Below are positions 10,883 through 22,787 of a DNA stretch of 64,000 nucleotides, piece after piece. Source of the stretch: Glycine soja (Eukaryota; Streptophyta; Magnoliopsida; Fabales; Fabaceae); the NCBI RefSeq assembly GCF_004193775.1, contig NC_041003.1, positions 30,246,263 through 30,310,262 of the forward strand. The letters run 5' to 3'. How positions within the stretch are numbered: position 1 is the stretch's first letter; every line of letters starts with the position of its first letter. The position numbers were made by a program, and so were the translations under genes. Below the pieces are notes generated by a model, which was not told the origin of the DNA, did no database searches, and was given only the letters and a program-made list of their open reading frames with translations.

Positions 10883-11991
10883 TGTTAGTGCTTAGCTCTA
10901 CTGAGTGTTTAAAAGATTGGCTAAGATTTTGTTAAAACATAAGCACTTAGACAATGAAGGAAAGCTGGAGTTGCTGCACATGATGTCCAATGTTATGTCA
11001 AGGAATCAGATCGGGCTGCACAATGCACAAGGCAAGATAAAATGTCAAATGAAGAATTGAAGCTGCAGGATCCACGATGTCGGATACAATGTCCTGACAT
11101 CCTGCCCGAAAATACTGGACACATAAATCTGTTATATCTTTAACAGAGTGTGCAGGATCCACGATGTCGGACACGATGTCCTGACATCCGGCCCGAAAAT
11201 ACTGGACACATAAATCTGTTATATCTTTAACAGATTAATGTGCAGTTAGCAACAGATTTGGGGATCTATCTTTAGGAACGAATTAAAAGATAATTAAAGT
11301 TCGAATTACAAACTTGAATAGTTCGTTCAGAGATTAAAGATTAAAGATAAAAACTAAAAGATCAAACTGTATCTTTTAGATCTTTAAGTGCAGATTTTCA
11401 GGAAAATGATAGATCTCATCCAGCACAAGTAGTTGCAGCCCAGAAACGCACACTGCTATATAAACATGAAGGCTGCACGAGTTTTCTACCAAGTCCGGGA
11501 TTGAAGAGTTATTTTGTGAGTTTTGGGACTTGAGTGTTTTGTGAGCCACCTTGATGTTACTCTAACATCAAGTGTTGGACCTGAGTGTGTAGAGTTGATC
11601 TCTATAGTGTGTGGAGTTGATCTCTATTGTTCAGAGAGCAATCTCTGGTGTGTATTTGAATTAATTGTAAACACGGGAGAGTGTTTGAGAGGGAGTGAGA
11701 GGGGTTTCTCATATCTAAGAGTGGCTCTTAGGTAGAGATTGCACGGGTAGTGGTTAGGTGAGAAGGTTGTAAACAGTGGCTGTTAGATCTTCGAACTAAT
11801 ACTATTTTAGTGGATTTCCTCCCTGGCTTGGTAGCCCCCAGATGTAGGTGAGGTTGCACCGAACTGGGTTAACAATTCTCTTGTGTTATTTACTTGTTTA
11901 ATCTGTTCATACGGTCATATACAATCTGTATGTTCTGAAGCGTGATGTCGTGACATCCTGTACGACATCTGTCCCCAGTATCAGAATTTCA
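10883..11991 (+). mobile_element. Solo LTR, copia-type (1109 bp)
   Basis: The ends are TGTTAGTGCT...AGAATTTCA, flanked by the 5-bp duplication ATAGT at 10878-10882 and 11992-11996. A TATA box (CTATATAAAC) sits near 11456. The stretch GTAGCCCCCAGATGTAGGTG near 11830 is typical of plant copia LTRs. There is no primer site or polypurine tract outside, and the TSD is perfect, so this is a solo LTR left by LTR-LTR recombination. Confidence 0.9.
11064..11237 (+). repeat. Tandem duplication, 87-bp unit, inside the LTR
   Basis: Two nearly identical copies starting TGCAGGATCCACGATGTCGG at 11064 and 11151. The unit contains the near-palindrome GATGTCCTGACATC. It lies upstream of the TATA box, in the enhancer part of the LTR. 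Confidence 0.85.
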
Positions 11992-11996
11992 ATAGT

Positions 11997-13497
11997 CTTC
12001 TGAGTATCAACACTGTTCTATCTTCCCATCAAATACTGATCTAAACTTAGGGAACTAAATTTGTTTCATTCTTTATCTTCATAAGTAGGCATCATCCGTT
12101 GATTGATGTAGTCTCAAGCCTATCATGATCACACTAATATCCTTGGCAACTTGATGCCGGGTGAAGATCATGCATATACTCTTCCCAAGTCCATCAATTT
12201 AGTGTGTATTTTATTAATAGTTGGAATTAGACAAATTGACGTTTAAGGCAAATGACACATCCTTTCCTCCTTAATTTAATGATTCATTTGTCATAATGTT
12301 GTGAGGAAATAATCACTGGCTCGAGACATCTCATTAAAATGAATTAATAAGAAAAAAAGTTTAATTATTGTGCAGTTTGATACAAAATCATCAAACTCTC
12401 TCAAACTCCTAGTCAAACAATAATTTAGAATTTTGTTAACTAGAAGTAATGAAATTTAAATTTTACAGCATTCAACTTTTTGTATTTTTAAATGCAAAAA
12501 GAAAATGATCATTGATCACATGGCATCCTTTTGACCTGACACGTGAACAAAACTGGCAATGATCAATTTTTCTTGATTTGTTCATACCAAATGTTGAACA
12601 ATCATTGGCTTAATGATTAACTGCATTATCAACATAATTATTCAATTGAGTGCACATTAGATGCAAGCTTCAATATTGGACTAAGCATTGCTGGCCCAAA
12701 GGGAGAAAGATAAAAAGAAAAGACAAGGAAAAAGATGACCCTCAATCCATTTATAACCTGATTTTTTTAATCTAAAAAATAGAAAAAAAAAAGAAGAACA
12801 AAACAACGGATACACTTTTTGTGCAACCACATGTATCTTTATCATGAAAATCACACTTTTGTAAAGGAAAAAAAATAATTCCACACACCATTATCTAAAG
12901 AACTAATGCATTTTTGGTAGTATTATGAAAGCAAAGATCTTATAAAAGAATGAAATCCTTTTGGTTTCTGTTTAAGGTCAAGTTGTTCTACATCAGTTAT
13001 GGTTTCCATCACCATTCATGGCAAGTTAAATTTTAGTTTTATACATCTGTTGGGTTTGGTGAATGGGTACATACTGGCCTATATTCTAAGAAATTCAAGG
13101 TCATACAAGATTAATGTTGGTTGTTATGAGGGGCTTAATAGTGAATAGGAGATGCTTATAGACAAGGGTAAGTGACTTTAGAAATTTGTTTCTGCCTAGA
13201 ATGGGAGAAACATTTTGCCCCTTTCATATTTCCTTTCAATTGGATGGAAATTGTGTTGTAGATAAACATTATATCAAACAATTGAAAGTATAGGAAGTAA
13301 TTTTCGAAAGTATTTATTCCAACAGTAGAATGCTAGTTGCAAGGTGATTTCATTTTATCTAGTTTTATCTAGATTAAATTAATATCATTTTGAGTTCTCA
13401 TTCCCTATTGTCTAGTTTTATAGATTGTTTGTCATGGAGAAGCAAATAATTATGCTCTAATTTTTTGCGGTTAATTGATTAATTTGAATATTGGCAG
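11997..13497. other. No gene seen
   Basis: AT-rich sequence with short frames only. It probably belongs to the interior of the CACTA element that ends at 15260 or to its flank, but no left terminus was found. Confidence 0.4.
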
Positions 13498-13949
13498 GTG
13501 GAAGAGGAGGAATAACCCAAAGAAGGGGAAGAACCAAAAGAAGAGGTAATTGGGGTGGTATTAGTATTTCTTAATTTTGGTTTTGTACTTTTTCTAATTT
13601 GTTACCAATACCAAGTGAGTCTGGTTTCTGCATGTGTTATCAAAATGAGAAAAAAGAAGGTGAAAAGGACTAAAATTGAGAAGTATTGGGACTCGGAATT
13701 GGCCAATGAAATGAAGCCAATATGGGTGAGTTTGGGCTATATCTACTTTTTATGGTGATAGGATGTTAATGACCTACATTTTAGTTATTATTCAGTTGTG
13801 GTGCCTCTCTTATTGGTCCAACTTTGCATTTTTATTTTCTGTACATGTGCAATCCAAATGAAGTTGAAAAGGAGGAATACAATGAATTTTACAAGAAGAC
13901 TTTTAGTGAATTCTTAAAACCACTTGTACATATTGACTTCACTACCGAG
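13498..13949 (+). pseudogene. Hsp90 gene fragment (organellar type), three exons
   Basis: Three consecutive exons of an Hsp90 chaperone gene with their introns. Exon A (13498-13545) encodes an acidic linker, ends at a GTAATT donor and holds an in-frame TAA. Exon B (about 13631-13725) reads KYWDSELANEMKPIW and ends at GTGAGT. Exon C (13845-13949) reads NEVEKEEYNEFYKKTFSEF then FTTE and ends at GTATGT. The order matches the charged linker and start of the middle domain of chloroplast/mitochondrial Hsp90 (HSP90-5/HSP90-6 type). The acceptors before B and C are damaged (GCAT, GTAC in place of GCAG). The ATPase domain and the remaining exons are absent. It lies about 1.3 kb inside a CACTA terminus, so it is probably a captured host fragment, as known for soybean Tgm-Express1. 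Confidence 0.85.
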
Positions 13950-14607
13950 GTATGTTTAATTTTAAGTCTATACTTGATGGCAGTAATTTTTGCTTTCATT
14001 TTGACAATTGAGTAAACACCCTGTTAGGCATCTTGTGCTTGTTTAGTGATCATTTTGTTTTTATAGTTTTTGTTATCTATGCTACGTTGTAATGCTGAAG
14101 AAATTCATTTTGAGAGTAAACTTGGAGTGATATGACAAAGTATCATGGAAAATAAAATACTAGATAAGTCATGCCTAAATTTTATTTGTTATATTTTTAT
14201 TGATCATAATTCATAATTCTTTTATGTGCAATACCATTGAGAGATCCAAAATAGTAAAAATGTCCTGCTAGTGTGTCTTTTGGCTTTGGAGGCAAACTTG
14301 TGTCGTTTCATCCCATTTGTTGCAAGTTCTCCAGCAGGCGATTCAAAGGTAAGGTTTTAGTGCTTTGGTCATATCTGAATGGAAAATTTCTTAAAACTTT
14401 TGATTGAATTCATTCTATTTGTGATTTTCCATGTTTATGTGCATACCTTGGTCACGGAAATGGGCCTATTAGTTGTTAATCTGACTTTGAAGCTGCAATA
14501 CAAAATGGTTAGCAATGATTCTTGATTATACTTTTATTAGTTGGTTTAATCTATGTGTTTAATTGAGATGATTAATTTTAAAATCAAAACTTTCTCCTGC
14601 ACAGACT

Positions 14608-14665
<58 letters not shown>

Positions 14666-15079
14666 GTTCAACCATGGTTAAATCAATGCCTTAATTGGTT
14701 CGATGATTGGTCCACTATTATAAACATTGACCAAAACTGTGGATGTCATGGTGAAGCTAAGTCATGGATGTAAATGGCTGTCTGTACAGTTTAGTTTCAA
14801 TTATTAGTTTACTTTGACTTTTTAATAATGTTACATGTACATAACTAATTTGTATTTTTTATATTTTGTAGTCGTTGGTGATGGAATTACATAAGACATG
14901 GAAACAATAAAAAAAGTTAGCAAGAAATGGGCAACTTCCAATTAGAAGTTAAAACAAGTGATTTAGAAATGTTTAGATGATATACAAGGAATTTATATAT
15001 TCCATAGATGTTTATTGTAAACATTATAACCACTTATTACTTTATTTATAATCATTTGAGCAAAACTATATATTTATTT
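13950..15079. other. CACTA interior, no supported gene
   Basis: Between the Hsp90 exons and the CACTA end. A frame at about 14262-14350 (LALEANLCRFIPFVASSP, followed by GGTAAGG, a good donor) may be another captured exon, but I do not recognise it. Confidence 0.35.
14610..14664. repeat. (AAT)n microsatellite
   Basis: About 18 uninterrupted copies of AAT. Confidence 0.97.
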
Positions 15080-15260
15080 GTTTAAACAATCTAAGATGAT
15101 TTCGAAAAACTGATGTAGAAGCCGAAAAATCTAAGACGGTTTAAAAACTGTCGTTAAAAGTGTTCAATTTCTTCGACGGAAGATTTAAAGAAAATTTTTA
15201 AACCGTCTTAGAAAGTGCCAAAAACTTGACTTTGAAGGGTTTTTTTTTTTTCTAGTAGTG
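15080..15260 (+). mobile_element. Right terminus of a third CACTA element
   Basis: The sequence ends TTTTTTCTAGTAGTG at 15260, the complement of the canonical CACTACTAGAAAAAA end. Inside it are inverted copies of AAGACGGTTTT / AAACCGTCTTA, a different subterminal motif from CACTA-1 and CACTA-2, so this is another family. The 3-bp TSD would begin TTG at 15261. I could not find the matching left end, which is probably lost or beyond later insertions. Confidence 0.8.
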
Positions 15261-17189
15261 TTGGTGTTGGTGCAAAAGCACTCTGAATGACAATGAGTTG
15301 TAGTGCATAGAATCAATGATAGTGGAAGGTGGGATTAGAGTAGTTGAAACTCACAGAGGTGCGTGAAACTGATCAAAAGGTTGTCACACTAATGACATTG
15401 ACGTTAAAGAAACAATACAACAATTAGACATAGCATATTGAGTTTCTAAATGGGTTAGTGTTGTTGTGGTCATGCCAGCGAGACATATCTCTAGTGCCCA
15501 AGGAACAAAGACATGCTTTTTTGATAACTTATTGACTATGAGTATCATCATTTTGAAAATCACATTTCAAAATCAAAAACCTACAACCACCTCAAAAGGA
15601 GCCTAAATGTTATTTTGGGCTACCTATATTTTTAATCCCTTAATAATAAACTATCTTCTTTAGATTGCTCATTTACAAAAATGTGTCAAATATTTTCCTT
15701 ATTGATATAAATAAGATATTAAAATGAAATTTTTTATGAAAGATATAGATTACATCTTATGCATTTTCTTATAAATGAAGGACTAAAAAGATAAGATTTT
15801 TTAGGGATTGTAAAAAAACATTATTTTTTATTTCCAAAGATTAAAAATATATTTTAATGCTTGTTTCTTTTTATTTTGTGGGTGGTGGTAGGGAGATTGT
15901 AATACCAAAATGGTTTTGATCTCTATGTAACAGAAAATGGTGCTTGGTGTGGAAAGGAATGAAATTGATTAGGGTGATTCTACATACTCCATTATTGTAT
16001 GGAAATGGCTAAAGTTATTGGATTGTTTGAAATTTTGGACACCCTAGTGTAATATGAGATTTGTTTGAATTGTTTGGTGATTTCTTTACTTGATTTAACC
16101 AAATGCATCTATATGTATATCTAATAGACATTGCTTATTAATTTTTTAGTATGTAGCTATATGCTAAATTTAACCGAAAAGCAAAGATTACAAACTATTA
16201 ATAACTAAGGAAGGTCTGTAAAAAAAAAAACAATGAAGGAATGTGATATGAATGTCAACTCTTATTTCATAATTTTGATTTACCCATATAATGGACACAA
16301 CTTTTATTAGTAATTAATAACCAAACAAACAAAAATATTTAAACTAATATTTTAGTATGTGAATTAGACATGACAAATATTTATTTAAATATAAATATAA
16401 TTGAGTGTGAAATGCATCTCTTGATGAGAGACAAGAAAATGTTGAGAATCTCTAATTGAGAGAGTAAGGAGGAGGATGGTTTCAAATTAGACATTGTAAT
16501 GATAGTATAGGACTACATTTAATACAACTGCATTACTAATCATTGTAAACATCGATGACTCACGTTTACTAATAAAAAAAAACACCATTCAAGTTTTCTT
16601 CTTCATATTTTAAGAAACATACGCTCTAAGTCAACACTCCAAAAAAATAAGAGTTGTCACAAACACAAGGCTGACCTTATAGCCTTTTTCCTATTTCTCC
16701 AAAAACTAAAGTAAAACTCTTCACCTTCTTGAACATATTTTAAGCAAAATAAAGAAACTAAGCAGCTGGACTTTTTCTTTTATGCCACATTTCATCAAAC
16801 ACTTTATTACATACAACACATGATATTGTTCACGAGAGATGAAGGCTAGAGTGCACTAGTGAAATGAGTCTCCTACTGTTGGAAATAATTTTTTAGTCGT
16901 TAGATTAGATTATTTAAAAATTAATAGTTCATCTTTTTTTAATTCTTTTATTTATCATTTTGCTCAGTCTTTTTTTGATTCACCACTGATTACTCCTCCT
17001 TCCCGACCCCTTCCATCAAGAAGCCACTCGAACCACCACGAAACCAACCCCAAACTACCACTATGAAACCACTGCAATCTTATCCTAAAACCAACACAAC
17101 CCACAATGAAACAATATCCACATAAATCCCCTCCCTCTACCCATCAGAATCTTTTTCACCAATCGTTTCATCAAAATGACATCACTTTG
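15261..17189. other. AT-rich, no supported gene
   Basis: No frame with recognisable similarity. C-rich sequence begins near 16990, leading into the Aha1 fragment. Confidence 0.45.
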
Positions 17190-17350
17190 CAACGTCAAGG
17201 TGTCAAAGGCAAGGCCTACATCAACGTCTACAAGGGGGAGATCATTCCCGACTACGAGATCAGCCTCACGCTCAATTAGCAAGGCGAGGTGAACGATTCT
17301 TAGGGAAATTCGCTTCTTAAAGTCAATAACACTGTTGAAATTCCATTCAT
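17190..17350 (+). pseudogene. Aha1 (Hsp90 co-chaperone) N-domain fragment
   Basis: One plus-strand frame reads GKAYINVYKGEIIPDYEISL, then LTLN-stop-QGEV, NDS-stop-GNSLLKV and NTVEIPF. This matches the N-terminal domain of activator of Hsp90 ATPase (Aha1), which stimulates Hsp90 ATP hydrolysis. Two in-frame TAG stops and a frame change at the 5' side mark it as dead. The sequence is GC-richer than its surroundings. No intron was seen inside the fragment. It is outside the CACTA terminus at 15260, so its mode of arrival is unknown. Confidence 0.75.
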
Positions 17351-19278
17351 TTTTTTATACAAACTGTCCTGCACTAGATCAGATTTACACTTCTTCAAGA
17401 TACCCAAATGCAAGAAATCATATCTACTTTAGTACGTAATCCTTCACGAATTTATCTAAACAACATGAGGTTAACGTTGTTAGGTTACGGTGTGTGAGCA
17501 TCGTTTCTTTCTCCACCACCCCTACGGGTTTGCTAATGTTGAAAAAGGGATGAATTTAAGTGGGGGAAAAAAGATGAAAGGGAGAATAGTGATGGGACAA
17601 AGGAGGAAGACCATTAAAAGTGAAAATATCTAATTACTTAAAATTGTTTTCCCATGGTGGGTGATATTATAAAGTCTTCCACTACAGCTTTCATCTTTAT
17701 AAGAACCATACTCACGAATCAATGAAGCAAAATCATGAATTAGAAACTTAAAATGCACAAAGCATAACAAAAAAAATATAAGTCTAGCAAAGGAAAATAT
17801 AGTTGAAAGTAAGAGTAATTACTATTAAAATAATAATTATATGTACAAGACAATGAGGGAATCTATATTGCAAAATGCTTGTGTCAAAATTGAAGCTATT
17901 TAAAATTTTAGAGTTGAAATATACACAAACATTTCAAAGCTTATAAATAACTAATTCTATAATCATTTGTAAGGTGCAGAATTCTTCTCACCAATGAATT
18001 AAGTTTGATTGGTGTAGTTCGGTACTTTGATTCATTAGTCATAGCCACCAAACACAAAATAAATAAAGTACCCGAACTACACCAAGCAAACTCCATCCAT
18101 GAGTGAAGCAAATACAAAAGATTATACAACTATGAACTTCACTACACAATTTTTGCTACTGATCTCTACAATTCTGATACTTCACTAGCTAGTGTTGTCC
18201 ATCTTATATATAGATACATGAGATAGAAAAATTAAATTTTATTAATTTCTTTTACATTTTTGAATGATAGAAATAAATGATTTTCCATATTTTATAGAAA
18301 ATATAATTTATTTTGTAGCTTTTAATGCATATAATAATTAATGATAAACATAAATGAAATGCATTATTTTCTATTAACATTTCAATGAGCTATTAATACA
18401 AGGATGAATTATTCATTAAAATAAAGCATAATTATAATAATACCTCTGGTCATTTATATTTATATATAAAATAAAAGAGAATACTATTTTTTTGTTCTAA
18501 TTATAAGAAATATATAATCACTTTGAAGTATATTTATATTCCTCTAAAAAAGTATATTTATATTAATGGCTAATTTCTTTTTATTTAACCTTAATTAATT
18601 GTGTACTCTATTAATGATGTTGGAAAAAATAAGATATACTCATTGGTTGGAAAAAAATATCCTTTGATAATATAATCATCACTTAAATAATTTAATGTTA
18701 TAGGTAATTTTAATACAAAAATAAATTTTATAACATTTTTAATTAAAATTAACCAATTTAACCACTAGCTATTATTACTTATATATAGGATTAGAGGAAG
18801 TATCATTTTAGCCCACTTTTTAAATTTGGGTAGATTAATGTAACACCTCTTTTTTAATTTATTAATTATTTATTTATATTGTAGTTATTTCTAAACAATC
18901 ATATGATATTTTGAAATCGAGACTTGAAAAATAGTAAAGTGGCCTTCTGGTGTTTTAACTAATAATTTATAAATAACTAAAATAATTAAAAATAATATTT
19001 TTGGCATAAAAATTGTCTAGAATGATAAAATATAATTTTATTTTTTTTAGAATTAATTAGAATTGTAGTATTAAAATGCCCCTAATCGATTGACAAAGAT
19101 AAACTAGTCTCATTTTGATCATTATAAATTCTAGAAAAATTATCTAAATAATATAATTTTTTTAAAAAAAATAATTAAATATCAATAATATCATTATTAA
19201 ATTTATTTTACTTTTCAATTATTTTTATAATGAAAACAAATTAAAATAATTATAAAATAAGTTTATTTATTGTAAAAA
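17351..19278. other. AT-rich, no gene seen
   Basis: Long AT-rich stretch, particularly 18200-19270, with no coding similarity. A short inverted pair (CGGTACTTTG near 18030, AAAGTACCCG near 18066) flanks about 30 bp. Confidence 0.5.
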
Positions 19279-19560
19279 TTAATGATACCATTCATTATGG
19301 GCTGATTACATTAACGATGCATTTATTTTGCAATTTTTTTAATTGAAAATACAATAAAAATAATTAAAAAATTAATAGATTTTTTTATAAAAATTAATGA
19401 TATCATTTATTATGGGCTGAATACATTAATTAAAAATTAGCCTATTTTTATATTATTTATTATGGTATTTATTATAGAAATTAATTATACCATTTATTTG
19501 GGTTGAATGCATTAAAATGCATTTCTTTTGCAGTTCTTTTAATGAAAATTCATTAAAAAC
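19279..19560. repeat. Three diverged direct repeats
   Basis: The phrase AAATTAATGATACCATTCAT then TATGGGCTGATTACATTAA recurs at about 19279, 19396 and 19477. The spacing is 117 then 81 bp. Confidence 0.7.
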
Positions 19561-20940
19561 AAATAGATTTATTATATCAAAAAAAGAGTTTGCTAATGTA
19601 CATTCATATTTTAAAAGGAATATGTTAACAAATTATAGTTATAACTAATCTTAAAATACAGTGTAACTTGCTAAGGTGCTATATCTAAAAAATTGAGTGT
19701 ACATTAATTAGTAAATGTTTCTAGGGTTTGTTAAAGTACTTAGTAAACATTTATTTCTTAGAAGGAACACGTTAGTATTAAAATACAGCCGGATGTAAGT
19801 TGGTAATCAAATTAATTTTAACTACATGATTATTTTCAGCCATGTGTGTGTGTCACTTGGTATGAAAAGAATGACAAAAAGCACTAAGAGAATGTTTAAT
19901 AAAACCATAAAGGTGGGACATAGAAACACTTGGTTTATACTAGTTCACTCAAATAGAGCTACGTACAACTCTCCTTTACATAACAGTAAAAGGTTTCACT
20001 AATAAAAAAATTTGAATACAAAACAATTATTCTATCCTGTCACTCTTGGTTATACAAGTATTCTCCTAACCACTTCTGACATTATCTTAGACTCCTCCTG
20101 AATATAAGAAAACCAAAGTATTATTTAACATTAAGTCACTCCTAACTTTCACAAACAGTAGTTTGAATGAATGCAACTATTCAATAACACTCAATGAGTG
20201 GATAAACGATAAAGCCCAAGTACAAAGTAACTTTGTTTAGCAAAGGATAAACAATGAAAGCTTAAACGAACCATCCAGTGATTTCTCGAGAGTATTGGTT
20301 CAAAGATATTTTTGTCCTCTTGTTTTTTGGGTAGAGTCTACCTTTTATAGACTTCAGTGATGGATCCATTATGGAATTAGTGTTGAGTCCTTGAATTGAC
20401 CGTTGTCTCACACTAGGAGATGAGATTACGTGGAATGCTTTGATTCAAAAGGAAAGGAATAAAGGTGCAAAATATGATACATGCTCCTTGCCTTGGATGA
20501 AAGCGACCCTTACAAAATATTATGTGTAGACCTTCTATTCTCTTCTATTCCATCCTTTCCTTAAATTCAAATAAAGTGAGGCAAAATGAATTTTTATGAG
20601 ACATAATTCATGTACTTCCTTTTTCGGCTATGATGACATTTTCATACTATGTTGATCATAATGAAGGTATTAACGAGACTTATACAAACTAAATGCAAGT
20701 GTTGATCATACTCAGTGTATAACATAGGCTAATATAATGAGTGGATGCTCTTTATTTTATAGCATGTTGGACACTCGTTAATAATTAATAGAACGTTTTC
20801 CTCTTTGAGTATGGATGAAATATGTGAATAATGTTTAAGTCCTTAACAAAGTTGGTCCTGTCCACTTGTCAAAAACCCATTAGTTTATCAACAATTTATA
20901 CTCTTTGTTAATCATCAAAATCTAAGGTAGGTGTGACTAG
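19561..20940. other. No supported gene
   Basis: Unassigned DNA. A TATA-like CTATAAAAGG (minus strand, near 20345) suggests an old LTR relic at roughly 19880-20500, but no ends or TSD were found. Confidence 0.3.
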
Positions 20941-22261
20941 TGTTAATTCGTTGGCAAGTGTACCAATTTGTCACAAGTAGTAAAGTTTAAAATAGAAGAT
21001 CGAGTGTCGAGTCCACATGAACTTTGTTTGTACTTGCGTTGATGAATACCTAATTTGCAAGCAAGAGATAAAGAATTGCTATGGATTAGAAGAAAGAAAG
21101 AATTTGAGATTAAAAAGGCAAGAACAATAAAATAAACAAGATTTAATGCAAAAGATGACTTCAGAATGCAATTATGTTGGGGCCTAGCATGCCTAACTAC
21201 CATTGATGCAATATTAATGTTTTTCTCTATTAAATGTTTTCTCAATTTCCACCTACATCTACTAAGACACTCAACCCTGATCCCGAATGATAAAAAGCCT
21301 AATTTATCTATTCTCTCTCCCAAATCCCTTTGCAAATATTAAATAGTAAATCACATCAAGCATGGATATGTATGTAGAGGAAAAACAAAGTCACTCTATC
21401 CCTAGTAATGAATTGTTTAGATGCCCTTTTCTAGTTCTTTAGAAATTATGATTTCCCAATGTATAATCCCTAAAAATAATGCATGGATGATCAGACCATA
21501 TAATAAAGATGAAGAGCAGAAATGAAGCAATAGAAATAGAAATTGCATTCAATAAATAATAAGAACAATTACATTACAAGGGTGTTGGCCTGCCAGGCTC
21601 CCAACAATGGGGGTTTAGCCTCTCATAATCATAAGAGACTTTACACTTTAGGGGCTAATATGGATGGAAGAAGGGGTTGGATGAATAATAGAAAGAAAGG
21701 GAGGAATAACTAAACAAAGAGGGTTTCCCCTAAGGGATATGCTCAAGCTTTGGATAGCTCTAAGACTCGGTGTGTCTTTCCCTTCTGCTTCCTCCTCCTT
21801 ATATAGGGTCCAGGTAGCTTACTTTTCACGTTGACTTTGCACTTAACATGGGCTTTCTCGCTAAGCGTGCCTTAGGGCTTCACTGTGGGCTTTCTTCGCG
21901 CTAAGCTTGGAGTGGGAGCGAAGCCTGGAGTGCGAGCTAAGCCTGAAGTATGCGCTAAGCCTAGAGTGCACGCTAAGCCTAGAGTATGCGCTAAGCTTGA
22001 AGTGTGCGCTAAGCCTGGAGTGCACGCTAAGCGAGCTGTCCAATTCTTCCAACTTTTCTTCAAGGTTTTTTCTTGAGTTTTTGCATCAATTTTTCCTCTA
22101 AAGCACTTGAAATCTTCTTCTTTTGACTTTTGCTAATAAAAAATTGCAAAGATGTTAATTTCTTCATTATTTCATTAAAAACAATAGTAAAGTGAAGAAA
22201 TTACAATCATTATTAGCCAAAATTGACTATCAAATTAACTCAGATTTCGCAATTATCAACA
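20941..22261 (-). mobile_element. LTR related to the element X LTR family (1321 bp)
   Basis: The first 100 bases (GGCAAGTGTACC, CACAAGTAGTA, GATCGAGTGTCGAGT) match the outer end of the LTRs at 53433 and 53723 (GGCAAGTGCACC, CACAAGTAGTA, ACCGAGTATCGAA). The other end reads AATTATCAACA at 22261, giving TG...CA ends. A minus-strand TATA box (CCTATATAAG) lies at 21799-21808. No TSD matches (ACTAG against AGTCA), and neither a primer site nor a polypurine tract is adjacent, so this is an old or rearranged solo LTR. Confidence 0.7.
21858..22033 (-). promoter_or_regulatory. CTAAGC motif cluster upstream of the LTR TATA box
   Basis: Ten or so copies of GCTAAGC at about 20-bp spacing, several in the longer form GCTAAGCCTAGAGTGCACGC. 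On the transcribed (minus) strand it lies about 50 bp upstream of the TATA box. The open frames across it on both strands are repeat artefacts. Confidence 0.8.
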
Positions 22262-22782
22262 AGTCATCTAGACCTAACAATATATTTTACACTATGATTT
22301 TCATTGAGATATTCTCTAAACCTCTGAGTGTCATCACTACTTTGATCCTTGATTGGAAGCAACTTTTTCTATGAGTGCAATGGATCTTTGCAAAGGATGA
22401 CAAAGGGAATTTGATACTACAAAGGATATGTTTTCAAACTTTCACATTTTTGACATATCAGGTGAAATTGTTCCTTGATTTGCATTTGTAATCTTTGTTT
22501 TCATTGAGTAGGTTTCTCAATAGTGAGCATGTATGGGGTTTACTACATGTAGGTTTAGATCTTGATAGGTTTTCAAGTGTTTAGGCATTTATGGTGTGCA
22601 TTTGCTTGTGAGTTTGAATGTAATTCAAAGATTATAATGGAAAAATCCTAGTGGGTTACTACGGATCAACTGGATGTAGATTTCCTAGAAATTGAACCAA
22701 TATAAATTTGTGCGTGCATTCTTTTTCTTATCCCCTCAACTCTATATTGTTTACTAGTTAAGGTTCTTAACACTTGGTTGTT
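22262..22782. other. LTR-like relic
   Basis: The segment CAACTGGATGTAGATTTCC then GAACCAATATAAAT near 22668-22712 resembles the ACTGGATGTAGGC ... GAACCAGTATAAAT segment near the 3' end of Sirevirus LTRs, but is diverged. No ends visible. Confidence 0.35.
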
Positions 22783-22787
22783 GATAT

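Noticed and set aside
13498..13949. Functional Hsp90 gene
   Set aside because: Only three exons, an in-frame stop and two damaged acceptors; no ATPase domain or C-terminal domain nearby.
21861..22101. Overlapping open frames of about 60-64 codons on both strands
   Set aside because: All are translations of the 20-bp GCTAAGC repeat in an LTR promoter; stop-free only because of the repeat.
20941..22261. Search for a target duplication for this LTR
   Set aside because: Flanks ACTAG and AGTCA do not match and no nearby alternative gave TG...CA ends with a duplication, so the boundaries rest on homology only.
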